Counted from the stretch's first letter, positions 53,235 to 62,735 are shown. The stretch: 64,000 bases of DNA from Bacillus chungangensis (GCF_030812995.1 NZ_JAUSTT010000004.1:124001-188000); one strand, 5' to 3'. A program made the numbers and translations. The notes: a model not told the origin generated them from the letters alone.

Positions 53235-53804
53235 CTAATTAGATGTAGGATAAAGAATCGATTTTTCTGTCATAATTGTTTGTACAGGGATATCATGGTC
53301 TTCAACAGGAAGCTTTTCCACGACTTGAAAAGAAAATGCTAAAGAAGCTGTCTTTCCAGTAAAGGTGGTTAAATATCGATCATAATAACCGCCTCCAAAA
53401 CCGATCCGAAATCCATTCTGACAAAAAAGCAAGCCAGGAACAAGCAATAGATCAATTTCTTTCTGAGCAACAGCCTCTGTTTCTTTTTCAATTGGTTCAA
53501 ATAAATGATAATAAATCTTTTCTAGCTGAGTAAATGCAGTCAAAACGCGAAAAGTCATCTCCTTTGTAGATGGCTCGCATTTCGGAACAACGATCCGTTT
53601 CCCCAACTCCCAGCCTTTGCGAATAATTTGCCACGTATCAACTTCCGGCTTCCGAGAGATCGTAATACCAATCGTTTCCGCATCCATCCACATTGACTGT
53701 TTAAAAAGCTGATTTGCAATCATATAAGAATATTGTTCATATTCAGGCTGTTCAAGAGCAGCTAATTTCTCTTTCATCTCATTACGCAAATCTATTTTTT
53801 TCAT
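53235..53804 (-). CDS. yqgN: 5-formyltetrahydrofolate cyclo-ligase
   Basis: It recycles 5-formyl-THF, an off-path product of glycine metabolism, to 5,10-methenyl-THF using ATP. The 189-residue protein has the conserved LLLVPGLLFCQNGFRIGFGG and GGYYDRYLTT (~130-150) and the N-terminal ISRKPEVDTWQII that binds ATP and folate. Functionally it belongs with folD and the gcv genes of this window. The ribosome binding site before ATG 53804 is poor. Confidence 0.93.
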   Translation of the reverse strand: MKKIDLRNEMKEKLAALEQPEYEQYSYMIANQLFKQSMWMDAETIGITISRKPEVDTWQIIRKGWELGKRIVVPKCEPSTKEMTFRVLTAFTQLEKIYYHLFEPIEKETEAVAQKEIDLLLVPGLLFCQNGFRIGFGGGYYDRYLTTFTGKTASLAFSFQVVEKLPVEDHDIPVQTIMTEKSILYPTSN

Positions 53805-54028
53805 CAGTATCAGCCGTTGCCAACCACTTATAAGGAAATATTCTATCTAGTCTAGCTTTCCCTATTATGTTACTTTGGCAAACGGTTTTCCTCCTTATTT
53901 TTTCAAAAACATGTCCTACCATCACTATCATACATTAAATCTTATATTTAACTCCATCGATTAACTATTCTTATTAATCTGATAATTAATCTCGTTTTGG
54001 TGTTCATTTAGGACTTAGTTAAGTTCAT

Positions 54029-54053
54029 TAAAAAAAGCAAGTGCAGGTCTTGC
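54029..54053 (-). terminator. Terminator after rpmG
   Basis: GCAAG-ACCTGCA-CTTGC followed by seven T on the minus strand, 44 bases beyond the rpmG stop. A second stem just upstream (CCAGGA/TCCTGG around 54054-54085) may support it. Confidence 0.65.
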
Positions 54054-54096
54054 CAGGAGCAGTAATAACAAGCATCCTGGCTTTTTATCGACCTTA

Positions 54097-54246
54097 TTAC
54101 TTCGTTTCGCGATGTAATGTCACGTGTTTTTCTCTTGGACAATATTTTTTGAACTCAAGGCGATCTGGGTTATTACGTTTGTTTTTTGTTGAAATATAGT
54201 TACGCTCACCACATTCTGTGCACGCTAATGTAATATTCACACGCAT
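54097..54246 (-). CDS. rpmG: 50S ribosomal protein L33
   Basis: A 49-residue L33: [20 protein letters not shown], then [20 protein letters not shown] and HVTLHRETK. The first CxxC pair is intact, but the second has only one cysteine (CPRE), so a full four-cysteine zinc ribbon cannot form. The same CPRx form is known for the B. subtilis rpmGA protein, and this is therefore not damage. Below the size limit of routine gene finding. Confidence 0.95.
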   Translation of the reverse strand: MRVNITLACTECGERNYISTKNKRNNPDRLEFKKYCPREKHVTLHRETK

Positions 54247-54494
54247 GTCTTTCCCTCCAAACTGTAGCTTTATTAAACTTCACATACGACTTTTCTATGA
54301 TAGCATTTTTATTTAGTAAATGCTAGTCTGTTTTCATCACTTCTGTACTGCAAGATAAGAGCAAATCATTGGCATAGACAAGCGCCATGCACTCCATAAC
54401 CTCATTAGGCCAAAACGCTTGCTCAAGATTACCTAGAAGATATTGTATCTTTATGCTATAAATAAGATACCTAATATACTTCGAGGTGAAAAAC

Positions 54495-54851
54495 ATGAAC
54501 ACAGTCATTATCGTATTAATAAGTATTGCTATTTTATGCTTTTTGCTTTCTTTTCTGCAAAAAAATCGAGTGCAAGTGATTGAGAATGAACTGGAGGAAT
54601 TATCGCTAAAATTTTTAGAAGAAAACTATCAATTAAAAAAAAGAATGAAAGTATTAGAGGAAGAGCTCCTATTAGATGATCCAATTTTTTTGAAAGGAGC
54701 TTCCCGTAGAGAAAAAAAAGAAATCAATCAAATATTAATAAATCAAGTCATTGCTTTATATCACCAAGGGTTAGACTATGAACAAATTGCAAAACAATCA
54801 TCCTTATCACTTGCGGAAGTGACACAAATTCTCGATGCATATGAGCAGTGA
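54495..54851 (+). CDS. yqzD: Membrane-anchored coiled-coil/HTH protein, probably YqzD
   Basis: 118 residues: one N-terminal helix (VIIVLISIAILCFLLSFL), a coiled coil (VIENELEELSLKFLEENYQL, KRMKVLEEEL) and a C-terminal HTH-like segment (VIALYHQGLDYEQIAKQSSL). The layout is reminiscent of SwrB. I do not recognise a function. The name rests on position near rpmG and on length. ATG 54495 follows GAGG by eight bases. It lies 30 bases before the next gene. Confidence 0.7.
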   Translation: MNTVIIVLISIAILCFLLSFLQKNRVQVIENELEELSLKFLEENYQLKKRMKVLEEELLLDDPIFLKGASRREKKEINQILINQVIALYHQGLDYEQIAKQSSLSLAEVTQILDAYEQ

Positions 54852-54881
54852 ACAATAAGCTGATTAGAAAGTGAGCGTTAA

Positions 54882-55340
54882 ATGATGAAGAAAACGGCTA
54901 TGAGAGCATTTGGGGCAGGAATTCTATTTTCTGTCATTGTCTTATTAAGTTATCAATATTTTTTTGAAAAAAAACCAGCCGATATGAAAGACCCAGCCAT
55001 TCAAACTTCTGCACAAAAAGAGATCAAGTCATTAAAAAAACAGGTGAATGAGTGGAAGGGAAAATATGAAGCGTTAGCGAAGGAGCAGGATAAATTAGAA
55101 AAAGAAGATGAAATCACAAGTGTTTTTAAATATCACCTCCTGATAACAAAAGGAATGAATTCATCGGATATTAGTGAGCTGTTGGCGAAAGCAAAAATAA
55201 TCGAAGATGCGGATGCATTTAATACGTTTCTTGGGGAAAAGAATTACCATCACAAAATTCAAATCGGTGAATATGAGCTGACTAGTGAGATGAGCATGGA
55301 GGAAATAGCTGATATGATTATTGGCAAAAAAGCGGAATAA
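54882..55340 (+). CDS. yqzC: MltG/YceG-like membrane protein without a catalytic domain, probably YqzC
   Basis: 152 residues. One helix (FGAGILFSVIVLLSYQYFF), a coiled-coil stem (IKSLKKQVNEWKGKYEALAK), and a C-terminal segment KGMNSSDISELLAKAKIIED then KIQIGEYELTSEMSMEEIAD. That segment matches the substrate-binding, LysM-like start of MltG endolytic transglycosylases. The MltG catalytic domain with its glutamate is absent. It is convergent with the penicillin-binding protein gene pbpA. The symbol is by position and length. Confidence 0.7.
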   Translation: MMKKTAMRAFGAGILFSVIVLLSYQYFFEKKPADMKDPAIQTSAQKEIKSLKKQVNEWKGKYEALAKEQDKLEKEDEITSVFKYHLLITKGMNSSDISELLAKAKIIEDADAFNTFLGEKNYHHKIQIGEYELTSEMSMEEIADMIIGKKAE

Positions 55341-55353
55341 TTTATTTCTTAGC

Positions 55354-55384
55354 AAAAACGGGAGCCGTAATAGCTCCCGTTTTT
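55354..55384. terminator. Bidirectional terminator between yqzC and pbpA
   Basis: AAAAACGGGAGC and GCTCCCGTTTTT make a perfect 12-bp stem with T runs in both directions between convergent genes. Confidence 0.88.
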
Positions 55385-55392
55385 AATTAAGT

Positions 55393-57495
55393 TTATTCTG
55401 CTTCTTCTACCTGTTCCTGTCCTAAGTTGCCGCGCGTAAAATACGCTTCCAGCACCCTTTCAGAAATATGTTGATTGATGCGATTATTATTTCTCCCTTG
55501 GTAAGCCCATGGCACAACCACCGAAATCGCAACTTCTGGCTGATCGTATGGGGCATAGCCAGCAAAGGTTAAGTTATTCGTTTCTACTAGTCCTTTATAC
55601 TGGTCTTTTTTCGGGCCATCGTAAAATGCTTCTGCCGTTCCAGTTTTGCCAGCTGGATTGTTGTAGACTTCTTTTTTAAACCAATTTCTTGCTGTTCCAT
55701 TTGAACCAGTAACGACACGGCGCAGTCCGTCTTGAACACGCTCCACCCATTCATCGGGAGCATCAAGGCGATTTAACACTTTAGGACTGATTTCTTGCAC
55801 AATTGGGCCAAGCTCATCTTTTGAGTTCGTCGGTTCCCGGATTTCCTTTACAAGGTGCGCCTGCATCCGATTGCCGCCGTTGGCGATCGTTGCTATATAC
55901 TGCGCTAATTGCAGCGGGGTATACGTATCATATTGGCCAATCGAAAAATCAAGGATTTTCCCGATATCATATGGCCCGCGAAAACCTGTCTGTTCTCCTG
56001 GGAGATCAAGACCAGTAGATGTACCAAGGCCAAAATCGTTAAAATAAGAACGCATGACTGTCAGTGTGTCTTCTTCGACTTTTAAAGAAAGTCCTGGTCT
56101 GTATTGGCCTTTTCCGATGCGGATCGCTGTTTGATACATATACACGTTGGAGGAACGCTCAAGCGCTTCTAAATCCGTTAAAGAGTATGCAGCTCCTTTG
56201 TTAAACAAAGAACTCTTTGTTGGTGTTCCTTTAATATTCATCGCTTGGTCAACGATCACATCGCGCGGCTTAATTCCACCGGTCATAAAACCAGTTAAGA
56301 TCGTGGCACCCTTTACCGAGGAACCAATTGCATACGAGGTCGTAAAATTCCCAGTCGCAAAGTCGAAAAATTCCATTTTTCCTGTTTCTTCATTGTATGC
56401 ATACTGCTTACCGGCAAGGGTTAATATTTCTCCCGTATACGGATCCATTAAAACAACGAATGCACGATCTAGAAATGGAGCTGATCCTTTGCTTTTCGCA
56501 TTCAATAATTCTTCTTCAATGATTTTTTCGACCTCAATTTGCAAATCCATATCAATCGTTAAAACAAGGTCTTTGCCTTTTTTTCCTTCATGGACAACTT
56601 CAGTGCTTAATACATCTCCAGACTTCGTGACGTTTTTCACTTTTTCTTTTTGTCCATGCAGTACATCTTCATATTGCCGCTCAAGGTAGCTTTTTCCAAC
56701 CCGATCATTGCGATTGTATTCGCGTGCTAAATAATAATCGACCATTTCTCTCGGCAAACCTTCCTTTGAAGACGACACACTTCCTAAAATAGTCTGTAAT
56801 GTTTTCTCAAACGGATGGTAGCGATCCCAGTCTGTCGTGACATCCACACCAGGAAGGTCATCGAGATGTTCGCTTACGATTGCAAATTCTTCTGCCGTTA
56901 CATCTTTATTTTTGACAATTTGCGGTGTTAACGGGTAGCCGCTATTAAATTCACGATAGATGGCCAACACCTTTAAATCCTCTTCCGTTAAAGTATTGAT
57001 TTCTTCCTCGGTCACGCGATCCGCTTTGATTTTATAAATTTCTCCCGTTTTTAAGTCTTGATCTTTTAGCTTCTGCTCTTCTTTAGCTGTCATTTTCTTC
57101 TTGGCTTCCTCCGGATTGATGAGCAGCCAATAATCTTTTTTATCTCTTTCTGTAATTTTATCCGTTTCAAGTGTAATATATTTTGACAAATCTTCTGCAA
57201 CTTTTCTGATATCCTCAGCTTTAATGTTATTTGGCCTCGTATACGTAATTGCGTTCAATGGTGAATTGCCAACTACGAGCTTCCCATTTCGATCAAAGAT
57301 TTCTCCTCTCGGCACTGGGATATTTACGGTTGTATCTTCTGTTCGCTCAACACGTCGTTTATAATCTTCGCCTTTTACAATTTGGACAACACCAAGGCGC
57401 AGCACTAACAATGAAAACAAAATAAATACAACAAAAAACAGCATGTTCATCCTAAATGGCACATGGTTTTTTTTCTTTTTTTTGCTTTTTTTCAA
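55393..57495 (-). CDS. pbpA: Penicillin-binding protein PbpA (class B, transpeptidase)
   Basis: A class B PBP that cross-links lateral-wall peptidoglycan for rod shape. The 700-residue protein has a basic cytoplasmic tail (KKSKKKKKN), one helix (~16-38), a dimerisation domain (VPRGEIFDRNGKLVV near 61) and the transpeptidase domain. The serine is Ser392 in the SxxK motif AIGSSVKG, then SxN (RSSNVYMY, ~452) and KTG (AGKTGTAEAF, ~620). All three active-site motifs are intact. The start is TTG 57495, nine bases after AAGGA. Confidence 0.95.
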   Translation of the reverse strand: MKKSKKKKKNHVPFRMNMLFFVVFILFSLLVLRLGVVQIVKGEDYKRRVERTEDTTVNIPVPRGEIFDRNGKLVVGNSPLNAITYTRPNNIKAEDIRKVAEDLSKYITLETDKITERDKKDYWLLINPEEAKKKMTAKEEQKLKDQDLKTGEIYKIKADRVTEEEINTLTEEDLKVLAIYREFNSGYPLTPQIVKNKDVTAEEFAIVSEHLDDLPGVDVTTDWDRYHPFEKTLQTILGSVSSSKEGLPREMVDYYLAREYNRNDRVGKSYLERQYEDVLHGQKEKVKNVTKSGDVLSTEVVHEGKKGKDLVLTIDMDLQIEVEKIIEEELLNAKSKGSAPFLDRAFVVLMDPYTGEILTLAGKQYAYNEETGKMEFFDFATGNFTTSYAIGSSVKGATILTGFMTGGIKPRDVIVDQAMNIKGTPTKSSLFNKGAAYSLTDLEALERSSNVYMYQTAIRIGKGQYRPGLSLKVEEDTLTVMRSYFNDFGLGTSTGLDLPGEQTGFRGPYDIGKILDFSIGQYDTYTPLQLAQYIATIANGGNRMQAHLVKEIREPTNSKDELGPIVQEISPKVLNRLDAPDEWVERVQDGLRRVVTGSNGTARNWFKKEVYNNPAGKTGTAEAFYDGPKKDQYKGLVETNNLTFAGYAPYDQPEVAISVVVPWAYQGRNNNRINQHISERVLEAYFTRGNLGQEQVEEAE

Positions 57496-57598
57496 TGCAG
57501 ACAGTCCTTCCTATAAAACCTTCTTTTCCTATTGTAAAAGAAAAGAAAGTATTTTTCTATAGATAGAAGGACGCAGCTGCATCTTTATTGAACAAATG

Positions 57599-58819
57599 TT
57601 AACAAACAGATGGTAAATGAATTTTGCGAATGAATAAAAACGCGATGATATGGCCAATGCCTGTGATAAGCAAAAATATAGGGATGCTTTTCTCTTCATG
57701 AAAAAAGGAAAAGGAAACGATAAATGTGAGAACGGAGATAATTCTGCCAAGATTTAAAAACATTTCTCGAACAACAATGTACTCAATGCGCATTTCTGCT
57801 GCTTTCCACCCTTTGCCGATCACATCATACGTAATCGAAGTATAAGGAACCAAAAAAATGGGGTATGCGATGGCAATCATGACGCCATACAGCAAAAAGC
57901 GCGTATACGTTAATTCAAAAATAATCATGAATATAGCTGCATATAAAAGAAGCGCTCCAAACAAAATTGCTTTCTTTCTTGTTTTTTTATGAATATATGT
58001 TGCAGCCAATAAATAGAAAATAAATGCTACAGCTGAATGAACGAGCCCATATGTCCCAAGCGATAATTCACTCCCCGTTGAAAGAAAGACAAGGACGGCA
58101 ATAACAAAAGAAAAACTTCCTTCACGCAAGCCTTGAAAAAAATGAGCAGTTGTCACATAGCGCCAATTGGCGTTTCTTTTCCTTTCTTTTAAAATATCCC
58201 AAAAACAGTATTTCCCATCCGCTCCTCTTCTCTTGAGAAAGAAGCTGCATAACACTGCAGCGGCAAATAGCACTAGTGAGAGGGCGAAAATGATCGTGTA
58301 ACCAGTGTTAGAAGCAAATCTTGAAATAATAAAACCTGCTAAAATTGGTCCAATCATTCCACCTACAGAAGTTAATGTACCAAGAAAACCATTAAAAAAA
58401 TCTCTCGTTTCCGGCTCCGTAATCTCAAAAGTAAGTACATTAAAAGCCAACCAATAGAAACCGTAGCCGATCCCTAGCAAAGCTCCTAGCACAATTAAAA
58501 ACTGTGAAGCATGTGTACCAACCAACAAAACAGATAAATAAAACAGCGTCAAAAAAATGACGCCAATGCGCAAAACAATGACTCTGTCAATGATTTTAGC
58601 CCACCTGCCTGCAAGAATAAAGGTAAGCGGGTGAAAAATAACAATGGTTAAGTTATAAATTGCCAAATCTAAAAAATTTTCCGATTGCTTCCATAAATAA
58701 ATATTGACGAATGTATTAGAAAGCGCAATACTGAAAGCATACAATCCACCAATTAATAACAATAAACCTAAGCCTTTTGTTTGCTCAATCTCTCCTAGCC
58801 ATTTTCTTAAAATCGTCAT
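57599..58819 (-). CDS. yqgE: Major facilitator superfamily transporter YqgE
   Basis: A 406-residue membrane protein with 12 predicted helices and a central loop (residues ~195-215). MFS features include FILAGRWAKIIDRVIVLRIG (the loop between helices 2 and 3). The substrate is unknown. GGGGAG precedes ATG 58819. The order sodA-yqgE-pbpA is as in B. subtilis. Confidence 0.9.
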   Translation of the reverse strand: MTILRKWLGEIEQTKGLGLLLLIGGLYAFSIALSNTFVNIYLWKQSENFLDLAIYNLTIVIFHPLTFILAGRWAKIIDRVIVLRIGVIFLTLFYLSVLLVGTHASQFLIVLGALLGIGYGFYWLAFNVLTFEITEPETRDFFNGFLGTLTSVGGMIGPILAGFIISRFASNTGYTIIFALSLVLFAAAVLCSFFLKRRGADGKYCFWDILKERKRNANWRYVTTAHFFQGLREGSFSFVIAVLVFLSTGSELSLGTYGLVHSAVAFIFYLLAATYIHKKTRKKAILFGALLLYAAIFMIIFELTYTRFLLYGVMIAIAYPIFLVPYTSITYDVIGKGWKAAEMRIEYIVVREMFLNLGRIISVLTFIVSFSFFHEEKSIPIFLLITGIGHIIAFLFIRKIHLPSVC

Positions 58820-58877
58820 GATGAACTCCCCTTTTTCATTCTTTCTTATCGTTTGAAAAAGGACTCTGTTTATACAT

Positions 58878-58911
58878 AAAAAGACGAATTGCCTTAATTG
58901 GCAATTCGTCT
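58878..58911 (-). terminator. Rho-independent terminator after sodA
   Basis: AGACGAATTGCC and GGCAATTCGTCT form a 12-bp stem with a loop of about six bases; TTTTTA follows on the minus strand. Confidence 0.88.
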
Positions 58912-58923
58912 CGTATCATTTCT

Positions 58924-59532
58924 TTATTTATTCGCAGCATAGCGTTTTGCAACTTCATCCCAGTTGACAACGTTCCAGAAAGCTGCGATATAGTCAGGAC
59001 GGCGATTTTGATATTTTAAGTAATACGCATGCTCCCACACATCTAAGCCGACAAGCGGTGTTTTTCCTTCCATAATAGGAGAATCTTGGTTTGGAGTACT
59101 CATGATTTCTAATTCGCCATTGTTTAAAACGAGCCAAGCCCAACCAGAACCAAAACGAGTAGCTCCCGCAGCAGCAAATGCTTCTTTAAATTTGTCAAAG
59201 CTGCCGAATTTTTCGTTGATTGCATGAGCAAGCTCACCAGTTGGTTCGCCGCCGCCATTAGGAGATAAAATAGTCCAGAAGAATGAATGGTTTGCATGTC
59301 CGCCGCCATTATTGCGAACAGCAGTACGAGCGGATTCAGGAACCGCATCTAAATCTGCAATTACTTCTTCAACAGATTTATTTAGCAGCTCATCGTGTCC
59401 TTGAAGTGCTGCATTTAAGTTGGTTACGTAAGTATTGTGATGTTTTGTGTGATGAATATTCATCGTCTCTTTATCAAAATGTGGTTCTAATGCCTCATAT
59501 GCATAAGGCAATTGCGGTAATTCAAATGCCAT
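58924..59532 (-). CDS. sodA: Superoxide dismutase (Mn/Fe family)
   Basis: It converts superoxide to oxygen and hydrogen peroxide. The 202-residue protein has the metal ligands His in [12 protein letters not shown] (~25-36), His in [10 protein letters not shown] (~80), and Asp/His in [19 protein letters not shown] (~160). The residues GGG and QD near 70 and 145, with the DVWEHAYY motif, are typical of the manganese form. GGAGG is eight bases before ATG 59532. An inverted repeat lies in the leader. Confidence 0.96.
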   Translation of the reverse strand: MAFELPQLPYAYEALEPHFDKETMNIHHTKHHNTYVTNLNAALQGHDELLNKSVEEVIADLDAVPESARTAVRNNGGGHANHSFFWTILSPNGGGEPTGELAHAINEKFGSFDKFKEAFAAAGATRFGSGWAWLVLNNGELEIMSTPNQDSPIMEGKTPLVGLDVWEHAYYLKYQNRRPDYIAAFWNVVNWDEVAKRYAANK

Positions 59533-59570
59533 TAAATGTTCCTCCCTGCTTTATATTTTTATCGAAACGT

Positions 59571-59590
59571 CTGAATCAAGCGTGATTCAG
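59571..59590. promoter_or_regulatory. Inverted repeat in the sodA leader
   Basis: CTGAATCA-AGCG-TGATTCAG is a perfect eight-base inverted repeat about 40 bases upstream of the sodA start. It could be an operator or an mRNA hairpin. It does not resemble the PerR, Fur or MntR boxes known to me. Confidence 0.4.
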
Positions 59591-59764
59591 TATTTTTCAC
59601 TATCTACAGTATCAAAATTGAACAAACCAAGCAAATGATTTGTCCTCCTTCCATCTTATTTTTTGAATGTCAAACTCCTATGCATCTAAAAATTTTGCGG
59701 GATTCAAATTTGCATCTCTCACTTTTTCTAGTGACAGATTTTCCGAACGAGAAAGCCCATAAAG
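59591..59764. other. sodA promoter region
   Basis: No gene. A TTGATA -35-like element (minus strand, near 59615) has no good -10. The remainder leads into an IS-like remnant. Confidence 0.35.
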
Positions 59765-60156
59765 GGCATTAGCCTGTCTTTAGACACGGGATTAGCAATT
59801 GTCTGAAAATGTGCTATATTTTAAATAGGATAAGGATACAGTCCCTAACACCCGTCATGTCAAAAACGCTAAAACGCCTTTGTGTTCATTGAAAACCTGG
59901 ATATAGTATGAGGTTGGATAGCCGAACTCACGCTATCTGTAAAACGATATGTGTCATCAAGAACAAGACGTGAAAATATTTAGAACACGCAATAAGCTAA
60001 CTCGTTTGGTAACAGAACGAGTCCCGTATCTGCTATATGCACTGGATGACACACCGCAACCTTGCACGTCAACCGTAGTAGAAATGCACTCGGTCTCTGG
60101 TAGCAAGGATCCCACAGACGTTAGTCTACTTGTGGCTTTAGACGTGGGAGTGTCAA
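59765..60156 (+). mobile_element. Eroded IS200/IS605-like element (ends and guide-RNA-like region, no transposase)
   Basis: The left part has an imperfect hairpin (TAGCCTGTCTTTAGACACGG, near 59772). The right part has GGTAGCAAGGATCCCACAGA and a closing GTGGCTTTAGACGTGGGAG then TGTCAA, ending at 60156. A GGTAGCAAGGATCCCAC-type stretch and a GTGGGAG..TCAA end are what I associate with 3' ends of tnpB-bearing elements, where the guide RNA is encoded. No intact TnpB frame is left. The assignment is by pattern memory only. Its edge supplies the stop codon of the next gene. Confidence 0.5.
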
Positions 60157-61790
60157 TCAATATGCCTGACACCAAGAACAGCTTCCGCAATATTAGAGGC
60201 GTGATCGCCAATTCTCTCTAAATTACTAATGATATCAACAAAAACAATCCCTGCATGGCCAGTACACATCCCTTCGGTCGAACGTTGGATATGCTGTTTT
60301 CTCAACTTTCTTTCTGCCCGATCGATTAACTTTTCTTTTTCCATTACTTCCTTCGCCAGTAATATATCTTGCTGATCCAGCGCTTCGATAGCATACTCAA
60401 CCGTTTCAATGACGAGAGAAAACATTTCATTAAGATCCTGCATCGCATGATCTGTCATTTTTACTTTGTGAGATTGTATGTATTCTACACGTTCTAATAT
60501 ATTTTCAAAATGATCCCCAATTCGTTCAATATCACGAACAGTATCCAACATCGTATTATGTAAAGTTGATTCTGAAGCGGACAAAGAACTTGATGAAAGC
60601 AAAATAAGATAGTCTGTTATTTTTCGATCTAAATTATTGAGTGCATCTTCTAGTTGATAAGCCATTTCGGCATGTTTTTGTTGTTTCGTAGTTAAAAACA
60701 AGCTTGATTCCTTTAATCCTTGAACCGCGAATTCCCCCATGCGAAACACTTCTTCTTTTGCTTGTCCAAGGGCAATAGAAGGGGATTGGTGGATAAACAT
60801 TGGATCTAAATGCTTCGGTTTATATGTAACGATTGCATCTTCCCCAGGAATAAGCTTTGTTGCTAGAAAAGCCAACACACCAATGAAAGGCAATTGCAAC
60901 AAAGTATTTGTTATATTAAATGTACCATGAGCAAACGCAATCGTCATTGCTGGCACCAGGTGGAAAATCCGCTGTAAAAATTCAATAAAAGCAGTAAAAG
61001 GAACCAACGCGATAATAAAAACAATCGAACCAATTAAGTTAAACAATACATGAACAGCAGCCGCCCGCTTTGCTGCGACACTGGCTCCAATCGCCGCAAT
61101 GATCGCGGTAATGGTAGTTCCGATATTATCCCCAAATAAGACTGGGAGAGCAGCACTCAAATCAATTAATTGCTGTTGATACAAACCTTGAAGAATTCCA
61201 ATCGTTGCACTCGAACTTTGAACGATAACTGTAAAAACTGTTCCAATAACAACTCCCAATAAAGGTTTATCACTCATACTAACCGTTAAATCTTTAAATG
61301 CCTGCAAAGAGTGAAGCGGCCTCATGCCATCTCCCATTAATTCAAGGCCATAAAAAAGAGCGCCAAATCCAAATATGATCTGACCAAAATGTTGCAACTT
61401 TTTATTTTTGACAAAAAACAATATAATGGAACCAATTGCAATAATTGGAAGTGAATATGCGCCAATATCGAAGCCGATAATAAATGCAGTAACAGTTGTT
61501 CCAATATTCGCCCCCATAATAACACCTATTGCTTGTCGCAATGTCATAAACCCTGCACTAACAAGACCGACCGTAATTACCGTTGTAGCCGAGCTGCTTT
61601 GAATCAGTATCGTAACCGCAACTCCGGCAAACACACCCATAATTGGATTTGTCGTAAACCTGTCTAAAATATCACGCAGTTTATCGCCTGCAGATTTTTG
61701 CAGCCCATCCCCCATCCTATTAATTCCGTACAAAAAAATACCAAGCCCACCCAAAAATTGAAAAAGCATTTGTTGGACATCTAGTTCCAC
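60153..61790 (-). CDS. Na/Pi cotransporter family protein with PhoU domain
   Basis: A 545-residue protein. The N-terminal ~330 residues form a NaPi-II transporter with the paired inverted repeats ILIQSSSATTVITVGLVSAG (~55) and FTVIVQSSSATIGILQGLY (~195), each with the QSSSA motif. The C-terminal ~200 residues are a PhoU-like helical domain (DTVRDIERIGDHFENI, NLERIGDHASNIAE). GTG 61790 lies nine bases after GGAGG. The last codons run into the IS-like end, so the C-terminus (GVRHID) may have been changed. Confidence 0.92.
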   Translation of the reverse strand: MELDVQQMLFQFLGGLGIFLYGINRMGDGLQKSAGDKLRDILDRFTTNPIMGVFAGVAVTILIQSSSATTVITVGLVSAGFMTLRQAIGVIMGANIGTTVTAFIIGFDIGAYSLPIIAIGSIILFFVKNKKLQHFGQIIFGFGALFYGLELMGDGMRPLHSLQAFKDLTVSMSDKPLLGVVIGTVFTVIVQSSSATIGILQGLYQQQLIDLSAALPVLFGDNIGTTITAIIAAIGASVAAKRAAAVHVLFNLIGSIVFIIALVPFTAFIEFLQRIFHLVPAMTIAFAHGTFNITNTLLQLPFIGVLAFLATKLIPGEDAIVTYKPKHLDPMFIHQSPSIALGQAKEEVFRMGEFAVQGLKESSLFLTTKQQKHAEMAYQLEDALNNLDRKITDYLILLSSSSLSASESTLHNTMLDTVRDIERIGDHFENILERVEYIQSHKVKMTDHAMQDLNEMFSLVIETVEYAIEALDQQDILLAKEVMEKEKLIDRAERKLRKQHIQRSTEGMCTGHAGIVFVDIISNLERIGDHASNIAEAVLGVRHID

Positions 61791-61945
61791 TTGCTTTCGC
61801 CTCCAAGCAACTTTTTTCGACAGGATTTTTTTAACATCTTTTATTATGATGAATTTCAAGAGAAGAGTAAAGCGATATCTTTTCATTGACTTACAAATGG
61901 AAACAATTATGATTAAAATGGAGTTTATTTAAAGGGTGTGTTATC

Positions 61946-62716
61946 GTGAGTATTTTCAAACAGTTTATCAAAAGTCTCTATTCACCTAATGATATTGCAA
62001 AATATCGCTATCAAAAAATTGGAAAAACAATCCTTTATGTTTTCTTTCTCATGTTCATTTCTGTTATCCCATTTGTTTATCATTTTGGTGTTTTAACATT
62101 AGAAATTGTAAATGAAGGTCGAGAAGTTGTCGAAGAAGAGCTGCCGCCTTTCTACATTCGCAATGGAGAGTTAACTTCTGATTTACAGGAACCATTAACA
62201 ATACGAAAAGAGAAGATTACATTTATTTTTGATTCTACTGGGACAATGACAAAAGAAGCTGCGGAAAGAAAAACAAATGTCATCGCCTTATTAAAAAATG
62301 AATTAGTGGTGACATCTACCGGAGCTAATACGCAATCCTTCTCCTATACAACCATCGGAGAGATGTCGAATGAAACGATTGTTTCTTTTTTCGATTCGGC
62401 AAAAGGAGCTATTTGGATTATTATACCAATTATTTTCATTGTTTTTTATACTTTGGTTTCTGGTATAGGTTTTCTTAAAATTACTATTTTTTCCTATCTT
62501 GCCCTGCTATTAGCAAAATTATTTTCAAAGCAGCTTGTATATCGTCATGCTTGGCGAATTACAGCATATTGCATGACATTATCAACAGTATTTTTTATGA
62601 TAATGGAATTTATGCAAATTGTCTTTCCTTTCCATCTTTATTTAGATTGGTTTATTATTACCATTATGATGTACTTATCCATTCGGGAAATTCCAAGCCC
62701 AAAAGTCAAGAGGTAA
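61946..62716 (+). CDS. yqgB: DUF1189 family membrane protein YqgB
   Basis: A 256-residue protein starting SIFKQFIKSLYSPNDIAKYR, the DUF1189 opening. One helix (TILYVFFLMFISVIPFVYHF, ~29-48) precedes a large extracytoplasmic loop of ~120 residues, and three helices follow. Function unknown. The start is GTG 61946. The order is as in B. subtilis. Confidence 0.88.
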   Translation: MSIFKQFIKSLYSPNDIAKYRYQKIGKTILYVFFLMFISVIPFVYHFGVLTLEIVNEGREVVEEELPPFYIRNGELTSDLQEPLTIRKEKITFIFDSTGTMTKEAAERKTNVIALLKNELVVTSTGANTQSFSYTTIGEMSNETIVSFFDSAKGAIWIIIPIIFIVFYTLVSGIGFLKITIFSYLALLLAKLFSKQLVYRHAWRITAYCMTLSTVFFMIMEFMQIVFPFHLYLDWFIITIMMYLSIREIPSPKVKR

Positions 62717-62735
62717 AGAATGTTTCCAGCTTATT

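Noticed and set aside
54097-54246. L33 gene judged damaged because one zinc cysteine is missing
   Set aside because: The same CPRx form occurs in the rpmGA-type L33 of B. subtilis, so it is a normal variant.
59949-60221. Overlapping frames of 90 and 84 codons on opposite strands
   Set aside because: They coincide with the IS-like guide-RNA region and the end of the cotransporter gene; neither resembles TnpB enough to be called a gene remnant.
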